Notes: generated from the sequence alone by a model not told the origin. Positions 25,593 through 35,245 are shown, counted from the first letter of the stretch. The stretch is 64,000 nt of DNA from Chloroflexota bacterium (GCA_029782225.1 JAKOVF010000317.1:1-64000); one strand, 5' to 3'. Numbers and translations are program-made.

Positions 25593-27059
25593 TTATGGTG
25601 TCGGCGTCAACGTGGGGGCCTTTGCGGTTTCGGCCTGTGCGGTGTTCGCCTGATTCACCTGCTCGGTCGCCATGGTCGTCAGGTTCGGGTCGGTGGGGAC
25701 GCGTGTTTTCCAGAAGGCGTCATAGGTCTCCACGCCCAGTTCCTTTTTGGCGCTATCCAGGAAATCGGTGAACGCCTTATTGGTGGCCTGAGAATATTCA
25801 TCCGCGGTGAGGGGACGATCCTGGCGGGCAATGACCTGGATAATGTGATAGCCGAAATCTGATTTGACCGGGTCACTGATCTGGCCGGGCTGGAGGCTGA
25901 ACGCGGCTTCTTCAAAAGGCGCCACCATCTTGCCTTTGCCAAACCAGCCGAGATCACCACCATTGACGGCGGAGCCAGAGTCCTGTGAAAGTTCCTTGGC
26001 GAGAGCGCCAAAGTCTTCCCCATTCTTGAGACGTTCGACCACTTTCTTGGCGGTGGCTTCGTCGGCTACCAGAATATGCCGTGCCCAGACCTGCTCTTCC
26101 GCGTGAGGCACGTCTTTCGTTACATCTGCAAAGAGCTTGTCGTGCAGCAGTTGGTTTTCGAACAGCATGCGATAGTCGGCTTCGGTGATACCGTACTTGG
26201 TGAAGGCCTTGGCGGTCTTGTCGAACTGGGCCTGGAAGCCTTCGAGCGTGTAAGGCGTGGCGGTCGGTGTGGGCGTCTCTGTTGGACCCAGCGTGGCGGT
26301 CGGCGTTCCGGTTGGTTCAAGGGTGGCAGTCGGCGCGGCCGTTGGGGTATCCGTCGGGGCGGGAGTGCCGGTGGCCGCCCCGCCTTCAGTCGGGGTATCG
26401 GAAGGAGTTCCCTCGGTCGGGGTGGAAGCTGCGGGGGTTTCTGTCGGCCCGGGGGTTCCCGTCGCTGCAGGGGTCGCGGAGGGAGTCGGGGTGATCGTCA
26501 CAAGTTTGAAGGCTTCCGCCGGGATGGTGGGCATGGTCACTTCGGTGGGTGTGACCGTGGGCGTCGGCGTTCCATTCGGGAAGTACTGGTAGACATCCTG
26601 AATCATGTGATCTACCTCTTCCTGGCTGACCGTGATGCCGCGTTTGGCCGCTTCCTGACGGATGATCTCCTCATTGACCATTGTATCCAGGACGTTTTGC
26701 CCCAGAGTCTGGGAATCATCGAGCGAGCTGGTGATCTGGTCGATCTGTGAAGTTACGTCGAGGCCGAAAGCCTGGTAATACTGCATCTGGCTGTACTGTA
26801 CCAGCAGCTGCTGGCGCTGCAAGCGGACGCGTGCTTCCCACTGGGCTGACGTGATCTTCACGTCTCCCACTTTGGCAACCGGGCGTTTTGCTTGCAGGTA
26901 GTTGAGGTCGAGATATCCATACCCTATGAGCCCGAGCACGACCACGAGAATCCCGATAAAAGCATACAGGATCAAACGCGATTGGCGTCGTTCGCGTTCG
27001 AGGCGCGCAATGTGTTTCTTGGTATGGACGACGGGCTTTTTGCCCTGATCGTTTGCCAT
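25593..27059 (-). CDS. PrsA/SurA-like peptidyl-prolyl isomerase with Thr-Pro-rich insert
   Basis: A 488-residue membrane-anchored foldase. Residues 29-49 form a single membrane segment; a SurA_N-like helical chaperone domain follows ([20 protein letters not shown] to about 160). Residues about 165-275 are a low-complexity stretch of Pro, Thr, Ala, Glu and Gly ([10 protein letters not shown] repeats). Then comes the rest of the chaperone region and a PpiC-type rotamase domain ([54 protein letters not shown]). It should help fold exported proteins outside the membrane. Start at 27059 has AAGGAG upstream. Palindromic repeats separate it from rpsR. Confidence 0.93.
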   Translation of the reverse strand: MANDQGKKPVVHTKKHIARLERERRQSRLILYAFIGILVVVLGLIGYGYLDLNYLQAKRPVAKVGDVKITSAQWEARVRLQRQQLLVQYSQMQYYQAFGLDVTSQIDQITSSLDDSQTLGQNVLDTMVNEEIIRQEAAKRGITVSQEEVDHMIQDVYQYFPNGTPTPTVTPTEVTMPTIPAEAFKLVTITPTPSATPAATGTPGPTETPAASTPTEGTPSDTPTEGGAATGTPAPTDTPTAAPTATLEPTGTPTATLGPTETPTPTATPYTLEGFQAQFDKTAKAFTKYGITEADYRMLFENQLLHDKLFADVTKDVPHAEEQVWARHILVADEATAKKVVERLKNGEDFGALAKELSQDSGSAVNGGDLGWFGKGKMVAPFEEAAFSLQPGQISDPVKSDFGYHIIQVIARQDRPLTADEYSQATNKAFTDFLDSAKKELGVETYDAFWKTRVPTDPNLTTMATEQVNQANTAQAETAKAPTLTPTP

Positions 27060-27082
27060 CTTCTTACTCCTTACTGAGACAT

Positions 27083-27157
27083 CCCTCATCCCCGGCCCTT
27101 CCCCCGACAGGGGAAGGGAGTGCCCTCTCCCATTGGGAGAGGGTTAGGGTGAGGGCG
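27083..27157. repeat. Palindromic repeats, CCCTCACCC/GGGAGAGGG type
   Basis: Two adjacent hairpins: CCCTTCCCCC-GACA-GGGGAAGGG and CCCTCTCCC-ATT-GGGAGAGGG, flanked by CCCTCATCCCC and GGTTAGGGTGAGGGC. Related copies are at 36539, 47333 and 55449. Confidence 0.8.
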
Positions 27158-27227
27158 CAAATTCACATTATTTCGGGGTATGGATGTGTTTCCATCCCCC
27201 CACGAAATCTTTCAGCGATCCAGAAAA

Positions 27228-27512
27228 TCAATCGTTGATGGACGCGCCGGTGAAAGGCAGGATGGCGATCTGGCGCGCCTGTTTAATGGCAGCCGCGACG
27301 GCGCGTTGATGCCGTGCGCAGGCACCGGTCTGGCGGCGCGGACGGATCTTGCCTTCTTCAGTGATGTAGCGGCGAAGCAGGTCGGTCTTTTTGTAATCGA
27401 TCGTCAACTGCTTATCCGCGCAAAATTGACAGAATTTGGGCTTGGCGAAAAATTTGCGGTCGCCTGGGCCGCCGCCTTCGCCCATCTGATTTCTTTCTCT
27501 TTCTTCAGCCAT
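27228..27512 (-). CDS. rpsR: 30S ribosomal protein S18
   Basis: A 94-residue S18. The core reads [20 protein letters not shown] and [20 protein letters not shown], with the closing [22 protein letters not shown]18 binds the platform of the 30S subunit with S6. The two Cys in FCQFC plus the C of GACARH suggest a zinc-binding (C+) form. GGAG lies before the ATG. It is the last gene of rpsF-ssb-rpsR. Confidence 0.98.
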   Translation of the reverse strand: MAEERERNQMGEGGGPGDRKFFAKPKFCQFCADKQLTIDYKKTDLLRRYITEEGKIRPRRQTGACARHQRAVAAAIKQARQIAILPFTGASIND

Positions 27513-27659
27513 TCTTTACTCCAATATTTGAACTGCATCTTATCCGCAGAACAATCACGCACGCTCCCGCTGGGAGTGCGAACAAACCTGTTGATGAACT
27601 ACCACTGCAACAAACGGACGGTTGCGGTGCCTGTGCCGCAATGTTCTTGAATTGCGGTG

Positions 27660-28082
27660 CTAGAACGGGAATTCATCCTCCGCCATCGGGGCATCGGCCG
27701 CCGGCATCTCACCCTCCTGCGCATGGTTATTGAGACCTGCAGCATCGCGGCGATCACCCAGCATCATCATTTCATTGGCGACGATCTCAACACTGGTATG
27801 CTTCTGCCCTTCCTTGTCATCCCAGCGCCGGGTCTGGAGGCGGCCTTCCACGTACACCTGCTGTCCTTTGACGAGGTACTGTTTGCAGATCTCGGCCAGG
27901 TTGCCCCATGCGACCACATTGAACCATTCGGTCTCTGCATGGCGCTCGCCATCGGCGCTGTTCCAGGTGCGGCTGACTGCCACACTGAACGTGGTCACCG
28001 GGCGGCCCGAGGGCGTGTAACGCATTTCAGGGTCCTTCCCCAGGTGGCCGATGATTTGGACTTTATTCAGGCCTCGACTCAT
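27660..28082 (-). CDS. ssb: Single-stranded DNA-binding protein
   Basis: A 140-residue SSB. The OB-fold begins MSRGLNKVQIIGHLGKDPEM and continues through RPVTTFSVAVSRTW, TEWFNVVAWGNLAEICKQYL and KGQQVYVEGRLQTRRW. A flexible linker of about 30 residues leads to the acidic C-terminal tip EDEFPF, which recruits replication and repair partners. It protects single-stranded DNA as a tetramer. Gene order rpsF-ssb-rpsR is the widely conserved bacterial order. Confidence 0.98.
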   Translation of the reverse strand: MSRGLNKVQIIGHLGKDPEMRYTPSGRPVTTFSVAVSRTWNSADGERHAETEWFNVVAWGNLAEICKQYLVKGQQVYVEGRLQTRRWDDKEGQKHTSVEIVANEMMMLGDRRDAAGLNNHAQEGEMPAADAPMAEDEFPF

Positions 28083-28210
28083 AGTAGTCTCCTTCTATAA
28101 AATTATCTCTGCTTAAACAGGTGCTTACCAGAGCCAAACTCACAACAGGGATATTTTACTTTTCGCCTCAAAATGGCGCAATTGTTACAGGGCAGGAAAA
28201 TTGCGGGCGG

Positions 28211-28495
28211 CTATCCAACTGCGGACAGCATGTGACGCATGACAGCCTCGTTGAAACGCAGATTGCGTTCCAGCTCAGAGGCAGCAGTGGGATTGAGGGA
28301 GATATTCATCAGAACATACTGACCCTCTTTTTGCTTGCGGATGGTGTAGGACATCCTGCGTCGGCCCCAGATATCCACTTTATCCACGCTGCCACCAGAA
28401 TCACTGATCCAGCCTTTCACCTTCTCGAGCACGCCGTTAAAAGCGGTCTCGTCCAGGTCGGGCTGGACGATGCAAACCAGTTCATATTTGCGCAT
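28211..28495 (-). CDS. rpsF: 30S ribosomal protein S6
   Basis: A 94-residue S6, starting MRKYELVCIVQPDLDETAFN and containing DIWGRRRMSYTIRKQKEGQY and the closing NLRFNEAVMRHML. S6 pairs with S18, encoded two genes downstream, on the 30S platform. A strong AGGAGGT lies eight bases before the ATG. It is the first gene of the operon and has a structured leader of about 110 bases. Confidence 0.98.
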   Translation of the reverse strand: MRKYELVCIVQPDLDETAFNGVLEKVKGWISDSGGSVDKVDIWGRRRMSYTIRKQKEGQYVLMNISLNPTAASELERNLRFNEAVMRHMLSAVG

Positions 28496-28618
28496 TGGGA
28501 GAACCTCCTTTCCATGGGATGGATCCTGTTCGAGCCGTGGGCAGGCCAGGACCGGAAAGGCACGTATATACGTACCTAGCTTGTCCCCATCTTTGAGGGG
28601 ATGAGCGGGCGAAGTTTA
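28496..28618 (-). promoter_or_regulatory. Promoter and structured 5' leader of rpsF-ssb-rpsR
   Basis: TGGTAAACT on the minus strand (-10 hexamer 28618-28613) is an extended -10 box. The leader contains a TCCCC/GGGGA hairpin and ACGTATATACGT, a perfect palindrome. rpsF leaders in many bacteria bind the S6:S18 complex to repress the operon; whether this one carries that motif I cannot confirm. Confidence 0.4.
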
Positions 28619-28841
28619 CCACAGAATTTGTGAGAATGTGGACGAAAAGGCGCTTCGCGCAGGACTTTAGGGCTGATTCCGTTTATCGATTTGTTCTTAT
28701 CCTGTATCCCTCTCCCGCCGTGAGAGGATATCACTCTGGCTGGCTGCTGAACTTATCACGGAATACAAATGGATTCTCAGCCTGATTTGCTCTATACTTT
28801 GTCCGGGCATCATCCATTTCCGCACAGACCAGGGACTACCT

Positions 28842-29300
28842 ATGTCAAGATCATCACGCACAGGGACCGTACCGCAGCTCACCCTCCTTGGAAATCGACG
28901 CCGCCCCTTTGGGCACAGGTTCTGGATCCTGCTGCCCGGCCTGCTCATGATCCTTTTCGACCTGGGGGTAACGCTCTACTTTCAGCCTCCCGAGTACTGG
29001 CAGGCAAGTTATGACCTCACAACGGAGAGAAGTCCAATCGGCATGCTCCTGATGCGTTTTCACCCCGTCGCCTTCTTCGCCTTTATGGCTGGCTACATTG
29101 CGGTCTGTGCCGGTCTGGTGCTCTGGCTCCCCTCTCCCTGGCACAGGATCGTCGCCCTGGCCCTCGTAGTGGGACATACCGCCGGTGTGCATAGCTGGCT
29201 TGGACACAGGGTTTACTGGGTCATGATCGTGGTGTTCCTCCTGATCTCGGCAGTGACTGTGTTTTCCTGGCAAAAGGCGGGGAGGCGCGACTCAGGCTAG
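28842..29300 (+). CDS. Small multi-pass membrane protein
   Basis: A 152-residue protein with a basic N-terminus and four likely membrane segments: about 27-46 (FWILLPGLLMILFDLGVTLY), 73-93 (VAFFAFMAGYIAVCAGLVLW), 101-113 (a short IVALALVVGHTAG), and 122-142 (VYWVMIVVFLLISAVTVFSW). Histidines at the membrane face (MRFHP, GHTAGVHSWLGH) are notable but no family is recognised. The SD is weak. It is divergent from rpsF and followed by a terminator. Confidence 0.7.
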   Translation: MSRSSRTGTVPQLTLLGNRRRPFGHRFWILLPGLLMILFDLGVTLYFQPPEYWQASYDLTTERSPIGMLLMRFHPVAFFAFMAGYIAVCAGLVLWLPSPWHRIVALALVVGHTAGVHSWLGHRVYWVMIVVFLLISAVTVFSWQKAGRRDSG

Positions 29301-29330
29301 GAACCGGCCCAACCAAACGCATAAGTGATA

Positions 29331-29366
29331 AGCCTCCTGCAGATTCTTAAGCGGGAGGCTCTGCTT
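29331..29366 (+). terminator. Terminator after the membrane protein
   Basis: AGCCTCC (29331-29337) pairs with GGAGGCT (29354-29360), with a CTGCTTT tail. Confidence 0.7.
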
Positions 29367-29701
29367 TCCTATCTGAGGGTGGGATCTTCTCTTCTGTGTG
29401 CCTGCCAAAGGGGTCCTTTCATAGGCCCGGCGGACGCATGCTTCGACAGGCCCGGCACAAGCTCCCTCCTCAGTGCATGGAAGCCCGGCAGCTGTTCGCA
29501 GGGGCTTTACGTATGCCCCTCAGAGCGGCCCCGCATTGCTGTTTCGAAACGGCAGGCAGCCAAACTGGGAGTCAACTGCGAAGAAAGGTCGAACACTTAA
29601 CAAGACTGAAAACCGAAAACCCTTGCTCGAATTTTTGAATCGTGGATAATGCGAAGAACATCGCTGTCATCATCGCTGCTAAATGGAGGGTCATTGATAC
29701 C
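29367..29701. other. Intergenic region upstream of the toxin-like gene
   Basis: About 335 bases with no credible gene. GCTTCGACAGGCCCGGC and neighbouring GC-rich sequence resemble repeat fragments. No clear sigma70 promoter is visible. A GGAGGG at 29684 is the likely SD of the next gene. Confidence 0.4.
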
Positions 29702-32700
29702 ATGCGCCGCCGCACAACATTGCAGTCTATTCTGGATATATTCAGCCCGTTGCGAGCCTTCGCCTTCATCCTGGCGCTGGCTTTTGTTTTCTTTATTGCA
29801 TCCCTGCCTATTCAAACAACCTCTGCGGGAGTCAAAACGCTCAATGTCGATGCAGCCGGTTCTTGCAAGGATCCTGGCCACTACAATTCCAGCAATTGTT
29901 CTGAGATTGCCGATTGTTGCCAAAAGTGGGTGCCGGCCAGCGATCCCCGTTGTACAGATCCGGGTCCGGGGGGTGGATGTTGTTTGAGTTATGGCGAACA
30001 GTGTAACGATCCTGATACCCCTCCTTCCCCGCCTGCGATCATTGGAAGTCTCACCTGTGCACAATGGGGTAATAAGGGCTGGTGCGTCAACACATTAAAT
30101 CTCAATCTCTCGGCATCTGATCCACAAGGGCAATCTGTCATTCTCAGTGGCAACATCAATGGCATTGCCTTCGCTTGTCCCGGCGGGGCGACTTCATGTA
30201 CTGTACCGATCACGAGTGATGGAACAGGTGTTGCAGCATTTACTGTCACTTCTGCAACAGGCCTCTCGGCAAGCGGATCGATCAACTATGCGCTCGATGC
30301 GACCACACCGCAAATTGACGGCAGTGTAAGTGGTACGAGCGGTTCAAACGGCTGGTATGTTTCAGATGTAACGTTATCTGCTTCCGCCAGTGACGCGGCG
30401 TCGGGTATCGCGTCCTTTCAATACTCTCTAGATAACGCCACCTGGACTGATTATTCATCCTCGCTCACTCTATCTGATGGTGTTCATACGATTGGCTTTC
30501 GCGCTATCGACAATGCTGGCAATCAACGCGAGACAAGTCAAACTCTTAATATTGATACCCTTACCCCAAACCTGGATCTATCTATTACAAGTAGTCCTGG
30601 AAGCAACGGTTGGTACCGATCTAATGTCCAGGTCTCCGCTATTGCAAGCGATACAGGTTCAGGCTTAGCCGGCCTGGAATATTCCCTCGATGCAGGCGCC
30701 TGGACAGCTTACAGCAGCCCACTTACACTCACAAATGGCACGCATGGCCTATCGGTCCGCGCAATGGATGCGGCGGGAAACGTCACGCAGACAGACCAAC
30801 AAATCAAAATAGATTCAACCACACCAACAATAAATCTAACTGTCGCCGGCACTACAGGGCTAAGCGGCTGGTACGTCTCTAATGTGGAGGTCAGCGCTTC
30901 CGGCGCGGACACCGGATCTGGTCTGGCATCCTTTGACTACTCTCTCAATGATAGCCCCTGGACGCCGTACACAAATGCGCTGCCTTATTCGGATGGCAGA
31001 TACAGTTTGAAGTTCCGCGCAATGGATATTGCCGGCAATGTCATCGTCACACCCTCACAGACCTATTCCATTGACACAATTCCACCAGCGCTTGATTTAC
31101 CCGAGTCCACTAAGTTGGGCAAGAGGGTGGAGTATGGCGCAGAGGATATTGGGAGTGGCTTGTCCGCTCTCCGTGTGGTAATCGAAGATGAAGATGAGCG
31201 CTGGCCCAAAATTGCCTGGGATGAATATCCAACCGGGACAAAACACCATAGCGATTTTCTCTGGGATGGCAAATTCAAAGACGGCACCAAAGCTCCGGAA
31301 GGCCTGTATTATGCAACCCTCAAAGTTAGCGACATTGCCGGTAACGAGAGCAGGCAAACAGCAAGCATCGAGGTGGAAAACAGCCTTTTGACTTTGATCC
31401 TTCCGGCATTCAATCCACCGGCAAATACCCCTGTCCCTACCGATGTCTCGCCATCATCAGGAGCAACCAGTTTCGGTGGAGAAACGAACGATGAAATGGG
31501 CGATCCCCAAACGGGGAGCTTTACAACTGGGGGCCAAAATAATGAAGTTCATGCCGACAATCTTGGCTCCGTCTCTTTTGGCGCCGAAAGCACTTCAAAA
31601 GCAAATGGTACGGATGCCTCGAATATTTTGTGGGGTGTAACAGCCGCGGCTGCCGTGGGTGCTTTTCTTGCTGAGGAGGCTGAAAGGAAGAGAAAAGGTG
31701 ACGAAGCAGCGCGCCTGGAGCATATCGAAAAAACTGACCGAGGGGATGGATTATCCTATCGGGAGATAGGCAGGGCGTACCAGGCCTCACTTGACAACTT
31801 CAGAGCGGTCCTGAAACAAGCGGAAGAAATGGGGTTGTCTGCCCAGGAGGCTGCGAAGCTCAAACAGGACATTATCACGAGTGGAAAGATCGGCGCATCG
31901 CTCGGTTCTGTCAGGGTGTACATTCAAGATGAGGAAAGAAAGCGAGCAGAGGAAGAGGCTCAAAGGGCACAGGAATCTGCTCAGAAACAATATGAAGATT
32001 GGCTCCGCACTGGCAATAACCCGCCGCCAGGGTATGAAGATGTCACCGATGCAGAACGCGCGGCAATGTACATGCAGACTCCGGAGGTCCAGGCGCGGCT
32101 CGAGGCTCAAAGAGCCTGGGAGGCTGAACGCCAGTTTGAGCAATTTCAAGCAAAAGCCGAGGAGGAAGTTCCTGTCCCGCCCGCTAACGCACAGTGGTGG
32201 GAGGACACCAAGTCTTTTGTAAATGAGAACATCATTCAGCCATTCAATACATCCATCTTCCAAGTGTATCTCGAGCCAATAGCAGAGAAGAGAAATGATG
32301 TTTTAGGGGCTCTCCTCTCGTGGGTAGATACACAGGTCTATCAGCCAGTGGTTGAGCCTGCCTTAGAGAAGTTGGGCGAGTGGACTACAGCGGCCGGTGC
32401 ATGGGCAAATGAAAAGATCGTCGAGCCTTTTGTTGCTCCTGCACTGCAGAAAGCAATTCAAGGGCTCACTACAGCTGTTTCATGGACAAATGCAAACCTC
32501 TATAAGCCATATATACAACCCTGGGTTGAGCAGCAAGTTAAGTCAGCCACAGCCGCCATCGCGTGGGCGAATGAGCATGTGTACCGGCCATATATTGAGC
32601 CCGTGGTCTCCGTGGTTAACAAGGAAATTTACCAGCCGTATGCGAAACCACTAATAGAAGCTGCTTCACAGACAACCGCAGCTATCTCTTCCTGGGTAGA

Positions 32701-34114
32701 TGAAAATGTCTATGAACCATTCATTCGGCCCGTCGCAAGTGACATTGTTCAATATGTCTACCAGCCAACGGTCGATAAAGCGACGGCTTGGTGGGATAAG
32801 TATGGGGAATGGGTACACAACAGTTTGGATGCAGTGGGTTTAATCCCGGGGCTTGGTGACGTAGCCGATGGTCTCAACGGCTTGATTTACTTGGGCGAAG
32901 GACACTACCTGGAAGCTGGCGTTTCTCTCTTGTCCATGATTCCAATCATAGGTGATTTTAGCAAGGCGGGAAAATTGGGTCTCAAGATCGGGGAGGAAGT
33001 TCTGGAGGAGGCAGCGGAAAAAGTAGCCAAAGAAGTAGTGGAAGAGGTGGTAGAGAAGGCTGCAAAAGAAACTCTGGAAGAAGCTGCCGAGGAAATTGCA
33101 GAAAAAACATTAAGAGAAGCCGGCGAAGAACTGGCCGAAAAGGCGGCAAGAGAATCCCTTGAGGAAGCCGCAGAGAAGACTGTCGAAAAAGCACTAGGCG
33201 AAGCTGGGGAGGAATTGACAGGCCGTGCTGTTAAGGAATCGCTGGAGGAAGCATCTGAAAAGGCTGTAAAAGAAGTCAGCCAAGAATTGATTGAGAAAGG
33301 AGCTAGGGAAGTTGCAGAAAAGACGGCAAAAGTAACCACAGAAGAAACTATATCAAAGGTAGTTAAAAATACTATTGGGGAGACTTCCTCAACACTAACA
33401 AAGGAAGTTTCGGAAACAGTTGCACAACAGGCTACTAAAGAAGTTGTTGGGGAAATTAGTTCCGAAACTACCCACCGTGTGCTGCAAGACGTGGTCGAAG
33501 GCAAAGTCTCTAAACTTCCCGCAGACGTAGCAGCAAACTTAACTGATGACAGTGCGAAAGAACTTGCAGAAAAAATATCAAAGGAACTTGGCGGAAAGAA
33601 AGTGTGGGTATCAGCGAAGACCGGCTCAATGTATGTGTCCAGCCCTCCACCTGGAGCCTGGGAATTGGTAAAACGACTTAAGGAAACGGATTTGACAAAT
33701 ACCGACGAAGTTGAGAAAATTCTCAGACAAATCGCTGAACTCACTTCGCGTGGCTCGGGAAACCATGTTGTGCTAGGCCCCTTCAAACCAAGGGGAACAT
33801 TTATTCAAGAGGCACTAGATACTGATGGCGTGTTCTGGGATGTTGGTGACGAACTCTGGGATGCTCTAGAAGATACCGGAGTGGATATGTTCAAACTAAA
33901 TGATCAGTTTCTGCGCCTACACATAGAGAGAGGAATTGACCGATTTGATGTGATCAATACAAATGTAGCTAAAGTGATAGATGATTTTAATGTTGATCCT
34001 CCAAAGGAATGGGAAGAGATTCTCTATAGGGAAAAGGAAATCCTTGACCTTGCATCAATGCCAGATATTCCGTATGAATTGAAAGGAAATTCTTGGACGA
34101 GGGTCTCTCAATAG
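29702..34114 (+). CDS. Secreted polymorphic-toxin-like multidomain protein
   Basis: A 1470-residue protein. A signal peptide (to about residue 40, LALAFVFFIASLPIQTTSA) leads to a Cys-rich segment, three Ig-like repeats of about 88 residues (about 200-465; each has GWY(V/R)S(D/N)V and a Y-S-L-D/N strand), a FlgD-like Ig domain (about 470-560), a disordered Asn/Gly/Thr linker, a short hydrophobic segment, a coiled coil, the module shared with the 79-residue protein (about 758-805), six or more repeats with Y-x-P-(Y/F)-(I/V)-x-P (about 833-1033), a pre-toxin motif GLIPGLGDVADGLNG ... MIPIIGD (about 1040-1085), a 200-residue EEAAEK helical stalk and a C-terminal domain from GSGNHVVLGPFKPRGTF (about 1349). 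That last domain resembles toxin tips of polymorphic toxins; activity unknown. Start chosen for GGAGGG and the signal peptide. Confidence 0.85.
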   Translation: MRRRTTLQSILDIFSPLRAFAFILALAFVFFIASLPIQTTSAGVKTLNVDAAGSCKDPGHYNSSNCSEIADCCQKWVPASDPRCTDPGPGGGCCLSYGEQCNDPDTPPSPPAIIGSLTCAQWGNKGWCVNTLNLNLSASDPQGQSVILSGNINGIAFACPGGATSCTVPITSDGTGVAAFTVTSATGLSASGSINYALDATTPQIDGSVSGTSGSNGWYVSDVTLSASASDAASGIASFQYSLDNATWTDYSSSLTLSDGVHTIGFRAIDNAGNQRETSQTLNIDTLTPNLDLSITSSPGSNGWYRSNVQVSAIASDTGSGLAGLEYSLDAGAWTAYSSPLTLTNGTHGLSVRAMDAAGNVTQTDQQIKIDSTTPTINLTVAGTTGLSGWYVSNVEVSASGADTGSGLASFDYSLNDSPWTPYTNALPYSDGRYSLKFRAMDIAGNVIVTPSQTYSIDTIPPALDLPESTKLGKRVEYGAEDIGSGLSALRVVIEDEDERWPKIAWDEYPTGTKHHSDFLWDGKFKDGTKAPEGLYYATLKVSDIAGNESRQTASIEVENSLLTLILPAFNPPANTPVPTDVSPSSGATSFGGETNDEMGDPQTGSFTTGGQNNEVHADNLGSVSFGAESTSKANGTDASNILWGVTAAAAVGAFLAEEAERKRKGDEAARLEHIEKTDRGDGLSYREIGRAYQASLDNFRAVLKQAEEMGLSAQEAAKLKQDIITSGKIGASLGSVRVYIQDEERKRAEEEAQRAQESAQKQYEDWLRTGNNPPPGYEDVTDAERAAMYMQTPEVQARLEAQRAWEAERQFEQFQAKAEEEVPVPPANAQWWEDTKSFVNENIIQPFNTSIFQVYLEPIAEKRNDVLGALLSWVDTQVYQPVVEPALEKLGEWTTAAGAWANEKIVEPFVAPALQKAIQGLTTAVSWTNANLYKPYIQPWVEQQVKSATAAIAWANEHVYRPYIEPVVSVVNKEIYQPYAKPLIEAASQTTAAISSWVDENVYEPFIRPVASDIVQYVYQPTVDKATAWWDKYGEWVHNSLDAVGLIPGLGDVADGLNGLIYLGEGHYLEAGVSLLSMIPIIGDFSKAGKLGLKIGEEVLEEAAEKVAKEVVEEVVEKAAKETLEEAAEEIAEKTLREAGEELAEKAARESLEEAAEKTVEKALGEAGEELTGRAVKESLEEASEKAVKEVSQELIEKGAREVAEKTAKVTTEETISKVVKNTIGETSSTLTKEVSETVAQQATKEVVGEISSETTHRVLQDVVEGKVSKLPADVAANLTDDSAKELAEKISKELGGKKVWVSAKTGSMYVSSPPPGAWELVKRLKETDLTNTDEVEKILRQIAELTSRGSGNHVVLGPFKPRGTFIQEALDTDGVFWDVGDELWDALEDTGVDMFKLNDQFLRLHIERGIDRFDVINTNVAKVIDDFNVDPPKEWEEILYREKEILDLASMPDIPYELKGNSWTRVSQ

Positions 34115-34138
34115 CGGGACCTTATTAGGAGAAACATA

Positions 34139-34705
34139 ATGGAAGAAGCTAAACTTGATAGCGAACTTGAACGAATCCACAAGACTTTTCCCTATTTATG
34201 GGAAAGCCATGATTTTCATATCAAGTACTTGACAAGAGATTATGGCTTTTATAATAGGGGATTCATCATAGGTCTGGAAAATAAAGTATGTAAACTGCTT
34301 TTCTTGAAAGAAACTAATTCTCCAGTTGATTCAATCTTGGAACGCGTCGGAACAAGGTCTGCATTGTTTAGGCCACCGGATGATTTGTTTTCAAGCACAG
34401 ATGGTTGGTATTCACTAACTGGACTTATCTATTGGCTCAGTGGCATTCAGTGTGAACGCGACAAGAATGTAGATCAGGACTTGGAAAACGTCAGCCAATA
34501 TCTCAGACTTCATATAGACAAGGTTCTTGAATTGTTTAGATCTCCCGACGAATTTGACAACAAGTTGAATTACTATCGAAACTTGTATAAAGACAAACAG
34601 ATCACCGTAGAGAAAATCCGAGATGAGCGGGCGAGATTGCATGCGCTGGGGAAAGACTCATCACTTGAGGCGGTAATTGCCAGTCTGCGTGGAGCGAAGA
34701 AATGA
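34139..34705 (+). CDS. Hypothetical protein, candidate immunity protein
   Basis: A 188-residue soluble protein without signal peptide or membrane segment. No family recognised. It starts 24 bases after the toxin-like gene, with TTAGGAG nine bases before the ATG, and is visibly AT-richer than its surroundings, as is the 3' end of the toxin-like gene. Polymorphic toxins are usually followed by the gene for a specific immunity protein, so position, size and composition make this the first candidate. Acidic and aromatic residues are frequent (for example FHIKYLTRDYGFYNRGF). It overlaps the next gene by four bases. Confidence 0.75.
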   Translation: MEEAKLDSELERIHKTFPYLWESHDFHIKYLTRDYGFYNRGFIIGLENKVCKLLFLKETNSPVDSILERVGTRSALFRPPDDLFSSTDGWYSLTGLIYWLSGIQCERDKNVDQDLENVSQYLRLHIDKVLELFRSPDEFDNKLNYYRNLYKDKQITVEKIRDERARLHALGKDSSLEAVIASLRGAKK

Positions 34706-35235
34706 ACAACCCGGGTATTGATCTCCTAACTTGGGAGCGGCTACGGAAGAAGTGGGCTGAACTTCAATCAGCCGGACACAAATTAGAAATCGAATTTCGC
34801 CTAGTTGCTGATCCAAAAGATGAAAACAACATTCTGGCAATTGATGTGATTCAACATATCAATAATGATCTCATTACCGAAACCGTGCAGCGAAAGCCCG
34901 GTGAGGCATATGCAGCGTTGGGCATCACCGGCCTCTCGATGGAACGCATTACTCAGGTATACAAAGAAATGATGCATGAGTTGCATAGTCGTATGGGACA
35001 GCGCGATTCAGACTTGATTGTAACTATGTCTCCAGGTTCTTCCACATCAGGAGAGGTAAGGGGATATATGGAGCAAGGTAATGCCGGCCGGACGAATACT
35101 GTGTCCGTCAATTATCGACATTATTATGTGCTCAACGCGCTAGGGGAGAATATGGCGGAATTGGTGGGAGATAGTTGGACTATGGTCAAAGCTGTCTATC
35201 GTTCAGATGCACTGGAATTCTATTTTGAATATTAG
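34702..35235 (+). CDS. Hypothetical protein in the toxin-like operon
   Basis: A 177-residue soluble protein with no recognised family. The start overlaps the previous stop (ATGA), with GGAG seven bases upstream, so translation is coupled. The sequence alternates charged helices (TWERLRKKWAELQSAGHKLE) with a beta-rich second half (TNTVSVNYRHYYVLNALGEN). It could be a second immunity protein, a remnant of an earlier toxin-immunity exchange, or unrelated cargo. Its AT content resembles the preceding gene. Confidence 0.72.
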   Translation: MNNPGIDLLTWERLRKKWAELQSAGHKLEIEFRLVADPKDENNILAIDVIQHINNDLITETVQRKPGEAYAALGITGLSMERITQVYKEMMHELHSRMGQRDSDLIVTMSPGSSTSGEVRGYMEQGNAGRTNTVSVNYRHYYVLNALGENMAELVGDSWTMVKAVYRSDALEFYFEY

Positions 35236-35245
35236 GACAATAAGG

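Noticed and set aside
26076-26750. Plus-strand Gly/Arg- or Val-rich ORFs opposite the foldase gene
   Set aside because: They mirror the Thr-Pro-rich insert of the foldase on the other strand.
32905-33786. Ser/Thr-rich minus-strand ORF of 293 codons
   Set aside because: It is the reverse complement of the EEAAEK helical stalk (GAA/GAG read as TTC/CTC and similar), not an independent gene.
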